From Cellvibrio sp. (GTDB taxonomy: Bacteria; Pseudomonadota; Gammaproteobacteria; Pseudomonadales; Cellvibrionaceae): a stretch of 9,838 nucleotides of DNA. Where the stretch lies: positions 345-10,182 of the forward strand of contig DQHS01000286.1 in NCBI GenBank assembly GCA_003524365.1. Direction: 5' to 3'. Positions 5,664 through 9,838 of this stretch are shown piece by piece. The first letter of the stretch is position 1. Each line of letters starts with the position of its first letter. A program made the position numbers and the translations under genes. The notes beneath the pieces were generated by a model. It was given only the letters and a program-made list of their open reading frames with translations. It made no database searches and had not been told where the DNA came from.

Positions 5664-6428
5664 TTATTTTTTCTTCGGCGGGTTCCATCTTCTTGACGAA
5701 TACGAAATTTTTTCGACTGCATGCCCAGTCACATTTATGCATATGGCTGAATCTATATCAAATAGTACAGTGTTTGTGCCCTCTTCATTTAATACGCTTG
5801 GATATTCAATTCCATCAACGTTTCGTTGTTTAAATTGTTCAGCAATATATTGGCTTGCAAGATATGAGAATTTATCTTCTCCGTGCGCGGGGATGGAAAA
5901 ATACAGCGCATGCAATATTGAATCTATAACGAATTTTGTTGTTGTTTTTGTGTCTGTTGGGTCTGTGATTTCAATGCTTTTTGAGAGTGATACAATGCGT
6001 AATTCTTTTTGGGTTTTGAACTTTCCGACCGATAGGGTTGCCCCTTTCCAAGGGCGAATTTCAGCTATCGCTGTGTTGCTTGAGTTTGCCAAATATAGAT
6101 ACGAAATACCCTCGGGGTTCATTCGTCCGGAGCCTGCCTTTCCATTGGGCGGGGCTCCCATTTCTTTTCGTTTGTATAGGTCTTTTTTTCCAAATTCGTG
6201 GATTCTTGCTCGATAAAATATTTTTCCAGCTGGAATTGTTCCAAGTCCAGTAGCTATTCTCCGATTTATATATTGAACTATGTGCTCATTTTGTTTTGTG
6301 GGTATAGAGAATCGAGTTTTGTAGCGTAAGCTTTCGTCAATTTCCCTGAAAAATGAGACTAAAAAATCGGGAACTGCCCATGGCTCAAAAACTTCGGGGC
6401 TTTCATTGTTTGGACTTAAATTTTCCAT
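5664..6428 (-). CDS. RES-domain protein (NAD+ phosphorylase toxin-like), no adjacent antitoxin
   Basis: This 254-residue protein has a RES domain from about residue 65 to 235. The signature is visible in order: FYRAR (71-75), MGAPP (90-94), GRMNPEGISYLYLA (101-114) with conserved Arg102 and Tyr residues, then AIAEIRP with Glu123, LSVG with Ser133, and YLASQYIAEQF...VDGIEYPS near 189-211. Characterised RES toxins (MbcT, ParT/PsiT types) degrade or modify NAD+ or its targets and are normally paired with an upstream Xre/COG5642-type antitoxin. Here the gene upstream is a repeat, then a terminator and an unrelated small protein, with no helix-turn-helix gene. The ~64 residues before the domain are an N-terminal extension. 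The start ATG (6426-6428) has no clear ribosome binding site. It could be a solitary toxin, a phage-defence effector, or a housekeeping offshoot. Confidence 0.8.
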   Translation of the reverse strand: MENLSPNNESPEVFEPWAVPDFLVSFFREIDESLRYKTRFSIPTKQNEHIVQYINRRIATGLGTIPAGKIFYRARIHEFGKKDLYKRKEMGAPPNGKAGSGRMNPEGISYLYLANSSNTAIAEIRPWKGATLSVGKFKTQKELRIVSLSKSIEITDPTDTKTTTKFVIDSILHALYFSIPAHGEDKFSYLASQYIAEQFKQRNVDGIEYPSVLNEEGTNTVLFDIDSAICINVTGHAVEKISYSSRRWNPPKKK

Positions 6429-6470
6429 TTTATGTTGCTTTTTATTAGATTTTTCTCAAGAACTGTTTTT

Positions 6471-6605
6471 GGTTGCGGGCCAAGTGCCTCCACAACCACC
6501 AAAACCAAAATACATGTGAAGTTGATTGGTCTTTCCGCATTCAAAAAACAATGTGCCGTATTGCGATGACGAATGTTGCGGTTCGCAAGCTCACCAGCAA
6601 CCTAC
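6471..6605 (+). repeat. Family B REP-doublet element, copy Bh
   Basis: The left REP is reduced to GGTTGCGGGCC. The spacer is well preserved (CACAACCACCAAAACCAAAA, TACATGTG, TTGATTGGTCTTTCCGCATT, CAATGTGCCG). The right REP is complete and ends CTAC at 6602-6605. It lies just upstream of the RES gene. From 6606 to 6690 I see only AT-rich spacer with a small inverted repeat CTCAG/CTGAG and an AT palindrome near 6671-6688. Confidence 0.85.
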
Positions 6606-6692
6606 ATCAAACCCAACCGGTGTGCTATTGGGGCGGTAATTTCAAACGATTAATGATGCTCAGTGCTGAGAAAAAATATATATTTTTTTGAG

Positions 6693-6723
6693 AATGAGCC
6701 TGCGATTGCAGGCTCATTTTTTT
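6693..6723 (+). terminator. Strong hairpin with T-tract, possibly bidirectional
   Basis: ATGAGCCTGC (6694-6703) pairs perfectly with GCAGGCTCAT (6708-6717) across the loop GATT, and is followed by a T run to 6723. The T run is on the plus strand, but the neighbouring gene ends at 6725 on the minus strand, where the hairpin is followed only by TTCTC. It is therefore best read as a terminator placed at the 3' end of the minus-strand gene that also blocks plus-strand transcription. It separates that gene from the RES gene. Confidence 0.75.
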
Positions 6724-6724
6724 G

Positions 6725-7018
6725 TCACGCTATTGAACGTGAGTTCCAGCGCTCCTGTATAAACTTAGCGACTTCGGGGCTCAAGTTATACCAATAGGCA
6801 TCATTAGAGGTTGCATTGACGACTATGAGGCTGTCATTCGAATCCATTACCTCCCAAACCTTCTCGGCAATATATTGATGAGAGTGATTTGTGGCAAGGA
6901 ACCAGTGTGATTTTTGCACATTGGCCCAGTTTCCCAAGGTTTTGATGCGCTCGATTACTCTCGCGTAATTTTGGTCAGGGCTGTTTAAATCGTAAGAGAT
7001 GAAAATATTATTCGGCAT
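6725..7018 (-). CDS. Small Cas2/VapD-like ferredoxin-fold protein, function unknown
   Basis: This is a 97-residue protein starting at ATG 7016-7018, with AGGAAAA about eight bases upstream. The frame is open for 15 codons more, but the ribosome binding site decides for the shorter form. It opens with NNIFISYDL, a beta strand ending in an Asp as in Cas2 and VapD. It continues with a helix (NYARVIERIKTLG), a strand (KSHWFLAT), a helix (QYIAEKVWEVMDSN) and a strand (DSLIVVNAT), the beta-alpha-beta order of the Cas2-like fold. The pattern resembles a widespread group of bacterial proteins often labelled SinR-like in databases. I recall this from memory and have not verified it. No CRISPR repeats or other cas genes are present, so a role in spacer acquisition is not supported. 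RNA or DNA binding, or a toxin-like role, is possible. It is divergent to a plus-strand promoter at 7084. Confidence 0.6.
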   Translation of the reverse strand: MPNNIFISYDLNSPDQNYARVIERIKTLGNWANVQKSHWFLATNHSHQYIAEKVWEVMDSNDSLIVVNATSNDAYWYNLSPEVAKFIQERWNSRSIA

Positions 7019-7083
7019 GGCAGTTTTCCTATAAAACAATGTGTGAACCACTTCAACTCCCATTTCTAATAACTAAACGGTTG

Positions 7084-7113
7084 TTGACACATCGCTAGAG
7101 GAATCCGCATAAT
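7084..7113 (+). promoter_or_regulatory. Sigma70-type promoter for a short plus-strand transcript
   Basis: A perfect -35 TTGACA (7084-7089) and a -10 CATAAT (7108-7113, one mismatch to TATAAT) are separated by 18 bases. Transcription would start near 7120. It points away from the small gene at 6725-7018 and toward a terminator at 7202-7245, with no long gene in between. This is the best promoter match I found in the window. Confidence 0.6.
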
Positions 7114-7119
7114 CGTGCT

Positions 7120-7245
7120 CGCTAATGCAAAGAAGCAAAGCATTTGATTTTTTGGAGTCATATGCGACCTGTAGTAATGATTCGTTGTGACTACAGTCAA
7201 GACCCCTGTATATCGTTGGCGCGATTACAGGGGTTTCTTGTTTTT
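7120..7245 (+). ncRNA. Candidate small RNA (or small-protein mRNA) of about 125 bases
   Basis: The stretch is bounded by the promoter at 7084-7113 and the terminator ending near 7245. Within it, CTGTAGT (7169-7175) and ACTACAG (7190-7196) form a seven-base-pair stem with a 14-base loop, followed by the terminator hairpin. This order (promoter, structured body, terminator) in an otherwise gene-free interval is the usual layout of a trans-acting small RNA. A 31-codon frame with a Shine-Dalgarno-like GGAG is also present, so it may encode a small protein. I do not recognise a known RNA family. Confidence 0.45.
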
Positions 7246-7257
7246 AGCGAAATATAA
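7162..7257 (+). CDS. Possible 31-codon small open reading frame
   Basis: ATG (7162-7164) follows GGAG (7154-7157) by four bases, and the frame ends at TAA (7255-7257). The encoded peptide begins MRPVVMIRCDYSQDPC and ends FLVFSEI. The frame runs across the terminator hairpin at 7202-7234, so the stop codon would lie beyond the expected transcript end. That makes it a weak candidate unless termination is leaky. It may be accidental within a small RNA. Confidence 0.2.
   Translation: MRPVVMIRCDYSQDPCISLARLQGFLVFSEI
7202..7245 (+). terminator. Rho-independent terminator of the short plus-strand transcript
   Basis: ACCCCTGTA (7202-7210) pairs with TACAGGGGT (7226-7234). Inside, ATCG (7212-7215) pairs with CGAT (7222-7225), giving a 13-bp stem with one bulged T and a six-base loop. 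The tail TTCTTGTTTTT follows. A second small palindrome GCGAAAT/ATTTCGC (7247-7264) lies just beyond. No matching T-run exists for nrdB on the minus strand. Confidence 0.8.
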
Positions 7258-7317
7258 ATTTCGCGATAAATCAAAAAAGCATTTTTAGCATCCTTGCCTT
7301 TACTAAATTTTAAAAAA

Positions 7318-8628
7318 TCAATCCCAGCTCAACGCCCCACCAGTCTGATACTCAATCACTCGCGTCTCAAAGAAATTCTTCTCTTTCCTTAAGTCCATAA
7401 TCTCACTCATCCACGGGAATGGATTCTGTGCGCCTGGGAATTGTTCTTTCAAGCCAACTTGTGAGCAACGGCGGTTGGCGATGAAGTGGAGGTATTCTTC
7501 CATCATCGCGGCATTCATGCCGAGTACGCCGCGTGGCATAGAATCGCGTGCGTATTGGATTTCCAGCTCGGTGCCTTCCAAAATCATTTGGATAACTTCT
7601 TGTTGGAATTCTGCAGTCCACAAGTGCGGGTTTTCCAATTTGATTTGGTTGATCACATCGATACCAAAATTCAAATGCATGGATTCATCGCGCAGAATGT
7701 ATTGGAACTGCTCGGCAACGCCGGTCATTTTGTTGCGACGGCCCATGCTGAGGATTTGGCTGAATCCGCAGTAGAAGAAAATACCTTCGGTCACTACATA
7801 AAACGCAACGAGATTGCGCAGCAATTCCTGATCGGTTTCTGGTGTGCCGGTAGTGAAGGTTGGATCGCCCAGGGTTTGGGTGTGTTTCAAACTCCATGAC
7901 GCTTTGTTCGCAACCGATGGCAGTTCGCGGTACATGTTGAAGATTTCGCCTTCATCCATACCCAGCGATTCAATGCAGTATTGATACGCGTGGGTGTGGA
8001 TCGCTTCTTCGAATGATTGACGCAAAATGTATTGGCGGCATTCGGGGTTGGTGATCAAACGGTAAATCGCGAGTACGAGGTTGTTCGCTACCAATGAGTC
8101 GGCGGTAGAGAAGTAACCGAGGCTGCGCATAACAATGCGGCGCTCGTCATCGGTCAGGCCGTCTTTGCTGCGCCAAGTGGCGATATCGGCGGTCATGTTT
8201 ACTTCTTGTGGCATCCAATGGTTGGAGCAGCCATCAAGGTATTTTTGCCATGCCCAGTCGTATTTGAAGGGAACGAGTTGGTTCAGGTCGGCGCGGCAGT
8301 TGATCATGCGCTTTTCATCAACCTGAATACGGGCAGCGCCCATTTGCAATTCTTCCAAGCCTGGAGCTGGATCAAGTGCGGCGAGGCTCGCGCGCGCTTT
8401 GGCGAGTTCAGGGCTGATGCCTTCTTCTTTGGCTGCTGCAGCAAAGGCGGTGTTAACGGCTTGTGCATCGGCAGCGGCGCTTACTTGAGTCGCTTGTGCT
8501 TGTGCAATTTGCGCTTGGGTTTGTTGCACCACTGGCTCGGCTGCTTTGCTGATGGCATTGCTAATCGCGTCCTGACGGGCGGTTTCTCTTACGGCTTCTT
8601 CGCTGTCGAATTCATCCCAACTTAGCAT
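7318..8628 (-). CDS. nrdB: Class Ia ribonucleoside-diphosphate reductase, beta (radical) subunit
   Basis: This is a 436-residue small subunit that holds the di-iron site and tyrosyl radical used by NrdA to reduce ribonucleotides to deoxyribonucleotides in the cytoplasm. The expected ligands are D177 (ADSLVANN), E208 and H211 (EEAIH), E281 (TEGIFFYCGF), and E315 and H318 (RDESMH). The radical tyrosine is Y215, four residues after H211 as in E. coli. The C-terminus YQTGGALSWD is the part that docks on NrdA. The start is the ATG at 8626-8628 with GAGG upstream; it gives MLSWDEFDSE, matching Pseudomonas-type NrdB. The frame continues 36 codons further upstream, but that is translated REP repeat. 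An Ala/Gln-rich, low-complexity segment (about residues 19-80) precedes the conserved core and is typical of this branch. It is downstream of nrdA, separated by 223 bases of REP array. Confidence 0.97.
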   Translation of the reverse strand: MLSWDEFDSEEAVRETARQDAISNAISKAAEPVVQQTQAQIAQAQATQVSAAADAQAVNTAFAAAAKEEGISPELAKARASLAALDPAPGLEELQMGAARIQVDEKRMINCRADLNQLVPFKYDWAWQKYLDGCSNHWMPQEVNMTADIATWRSKDGLTDDERRIVMRSLGYFSTADSLVANNLVLAIYRLITNPECRQYILRQSFEEAIHTHAYQYCIESLGMDEGEIFNMYRELPSVANKASWSLKHTQTLGDPTFTTGTPETDQELLRNLVAFYVVTEGIFFYCGFSQILSMGRRNKMTGVAEQFQYILRDESMHLNFGIDVINQIKLENPHLWTAEFQQEVIQMILEGTELEIQYARDSMPRGVLGMNAAMMEEYLHFIANRRCSQVGLKEQFPGAQNPFPWMSEIMDLRKEKNFFETRVIEYQTGGALSWD

Positions 8629-8649
8629 GTGATCCTCGTTCTCTCTGTT

Positions 8650-8836
8650 GGGCGCGGCGAGCGGCGCCCCTACGTGTTTGGTTGTTTGGGCGCGGTGATT
8701 GGCGCCTCTTCGTGTTTGGTCATTTGGGCGCAGCAAGCAGCGCCCCTACAGGTGCATCATTCTTTGTAGGGGCGCCGCTTGCTGCGCCCTTGTCCGGGTA
8801 TTGATTGTTTTTGGGCGCAGCAAGCAGCGCCCCTAC
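8650..8836. repeat. Family C REP array of five hairpins between nrdA and nrdB
   Basis: Five hairpins with GGGCGC/GCGCCC arms lie in the 223-base nrdA-nrdB gap: C1 8650-8673, C2 8688-8711 (degenerate, no GTAG), C3 8726-8749, C4 8766-8789 and C5 8813-8836. C1, C3 and C5 end CTAC, that is, they carry GTAG on the minus strand. C4 is inverted, with GTAG at 8766-8769. C3 and C4 face each other and could pair into one 24-bp stem. The GTAG plus hairpin design matches families A and B, but the hairpin body differs. No RAYT is nearby, so its partner should be elsewhere in the genome. Confidence 0.9.
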
Positions 8837-8838
8837 GA

Positions 8839-8854
8839 TAGGATCATGATCCTA
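8839..8854. other. Perfect 16-base palindrome over the nrdA stop codon
   Basis: TAGGATCATGATCCTA (8839-8854) is its own reverse complement. Its last three bases are the minus-strand TAG stop codon of nrdA, and hairpin C5 starts three bases beyond it. It could be a protein-binding site, or a leftover of REP insertion. No function is known to me. Confidence 0.5.
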
Positions 8855-9838
8855 CTGGCACGCCTCACAATCCGGATTATCAATCGAACATGCCAATGGC
8901 ACTGGCGCTGCTTCGGCGAAACTCGCGGCTTCTACTTCTGATATCGCAGGTTTTGCGGTAACCGGTGCAGCAGACAAACCACTTGCGCCGCCACCAGACG
9001 ATACTGCGTTCAATGCACCAGTATTAATGGTGGATTTCTCAGTCGTCGTTGCAGCCAAGGCACGCAGGTAATAGGTGGTTTTCAAACCGCTGAACCATGC
9101 CATGCGGTAGGTGATGTCCAACTTCTTACCGTTAGCGCCAGCGATATAGAGGTTCAAACTCTGCGCTTGATCGATCCACTTCTGGCGACGGCTGGCGGCT
9201 TCTACTATCCACTTGGGTTCTACTTCAAACGCGGTGGCGTAGATGGCTTTGAGGTCGGCCGGGATGCGGTCGATCTTTTGCAGTGAGCCTTCGTAGTATT
9301 TCAAATCGTTAACCATTACCGCGTCCCACAGGCCACGGGCTTTTAAGTCGTGTACCAGGTGCGGGTTTACTACGGTGAATTCGCCCGAGAGGTTGGATTT
9401 CACATAGAGGTTTTGGTAAGTCGGTTCAATCGACTGGGTTACGCCGGTGATGTTGGAAATGGTTGCGGTGGGTGCAATCGCCATTACGTTGGAGTTGCGC
9501 ATACCTTGTGCTTTAACTTGTGCACGCAGAGTCGCCCAATCGAAAGTTTGGCTGCGGTCAACTTTGATGTAGTTCTCGCCACGGTTTTGCGCGAGCAGTT
9601 CAATTGAGTCGATCGGCAGAATGCCTTTGCTCCACAAAGAGCCATCAAAGGTTGAGTACTTGCCGCGCTCAGCTGCCAGTTCACTTGATGCTTTGATCGC
9701 GTAGTAGCTTACGGCTTCCATGGAGGTATCCGCGAAATCGACCGCTTGTTGCGAGCTGTAGGCGATACGTTGTTCATAGAGCGCATCCTGGAAGCCCATG
9801 ATGCCGAGGCCGACCGGGCGGTGCTTGAAGTTGGAGTT
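8852..9838 (-). CDS. nrdA: Class Ia ribonucleoside-diphosphate reductase, alpha (catalytic) subunit, 3' part
   Basis: The gene runs off the right edge of the window. The last 328 codons are present and the frame is open to 9838, so the real start lies outside. This part includes the core of the 10-stranded barrel (RPVGLGIMGFQDALY, then APTATISNITGVTQSIEPTY) and the radical-transfer pair Tyr-Tyr in TTYYLRALAATTTEKST (residues 256-257 of the fragment). The mobile C-terminal tail has cysteines at 317, 324 and 327, the last two forming the CEAC pair that re-reduces the active site. The catalytic cysteines and the ATP cone are upstream and not visible. A long Ala/Ser-rich linker precedes the tail, as in Pseudomonas relatives. 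It is the first gene of the nrdA-nrdB pair. The stop codon TAG lies in a palindrome beside the REP array. Confidence 0.97.
   Translation of the reverse strand, partial: NSNFKHRPVGLGIMGFQDALYEQRIAYSSQQAVDFADTSMEAVSYYAIKASSELAAERGKYSTFDGSLWSKGILPIDSIELLAQNRGENYIKVDRSQTFDWATLRAQVKAQGMRNSNVMAIAPTATISNITGVTQSIEPTYQNLYVKSNLSGEFTVVNPHLVHDLKARGLWDAVMVNDLKYYEGSLQKIDRIPADLKAIYATAFEVEPKWIVEAASRRQKWIDQAQSLNLYIAGANGKKLDITYRMAWFSGLKTTYYLRALAATTTEKSTINTGALNAVSSGGGASGLSAAPVTAKPAISEVEAASFAEAAPVPLACSIDNPDCEACQ

Noticed and set aside
5488..6216. A 242-codon plus-strand frame over the RES gene
   Set aside because: It is antisense to clear RES motifs and its start lies within a family B repeat. Its composition does not resemble a protein family.
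772..6605. Integron-like cassette array, with the repeated elements as attC sites
   Set aside because: One repeat per gene in a fixed orientation is suggestive, but no integrase is present and the elements lack the RYYYAAC/GTTRRRY core sites in the attC arrangement. The GTAG REP ends plus two RAYT genes explain them better.
772..6605. CRISPR array, given the Cas2-like protein and repeats
   Set aside because: Repeats are 50-156 bp, unevenly spaced by whole genes, and have no unit of regular repeat and spacer. No other cas gene is present.
7265..7317. Terminator for nrdB
   Set aside because: AT-rich sequence with T-runs is present, but I could not find a GC-containing stem before a T-run in the minus direction. 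The hairpins at 7202-7234 and 7247-7264 do not have a suitable tail on that strand.
8629..8736. Extending nrdB upstream by 36 codons
   Set aside because: The added residues come from family C REPs C1 and C2. The start at 8628 has a ribosome binding site and matches the N-terminus of related NrdB proteins.

Overview
The window looks like a gammaproteobacterial chromosome segment, most likely Cellvibrionaceae (Cellvibrio-like) or a relative. The basis is a Pseudomonas/Cellvibrio-type class Ia ribonucleotide reductase, with an NrdB that starts MLSWDEFD and ends in GGALSWD. It is also very rich in GTAG-type REP hairpins with REP-associated tyrosine transposases (RAYTs). The genus is an inference. 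Every protein gene I am confident of lies on the minus strand.

Layout from left to right. (1) Positions 1-743 hold a RAYT gene between two direct copies of a 130-140 bp REP doublet (family A). (2) Positions 744-4890 hold an AT-rich accessory block of envelope genes. Three of them end in TonB C-terminal-like domains: a lipoprotein, a TPR periplasmic protein and a TPR lipoprotein. Two small genes lie between them: a 38-residue lipoprotein and a two-helix membrane protein broken by a one-base shift in an A7 tract. (3) Positions 4887-5348 hold a second RAYT. (4) Positions 5664-6428 hold a RES-domain (NAD+ phosphorylase toxin-like) gene with no visible antitoxin. (5) Positions 6725-7018 hold a small Cas2-like-fold protein. 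(6) Positions 7084-7245 hold a plus-strand promoter, a short structured transcript and a strong terminator, which I read as a candidate small RNA. (7) Positions 7318-9838 hold nrdB and the 3' part of nrdA, separated by an array of five REP hairpins of a third family (family C).

The dominant theme is repeats. Three REP families share a 5' GTAG but have different hairpin bodies. Family B, a 150-156 bp REP doublet when complete, occurs eight times between 772 and 6605. All eight copies have the same orientation, and nearly every gene junction has one. Both RAYT genes use the TAG inside the downstream REP's GTAG as their stop codon. This ties RAYT1 physically to family A and RAYT2 to family B. 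The two RAYTs are almost identical over their last 52 residues but only about 64% identical before that, which suggests gene conversion or a mosaic origin.

The accessory block appears to be a cluster of independently expressed genes among REP elements rather than one operon. The nrdA-nrdB pair is core metabolism (dNTP supply), with a REP array between its two cistrons.
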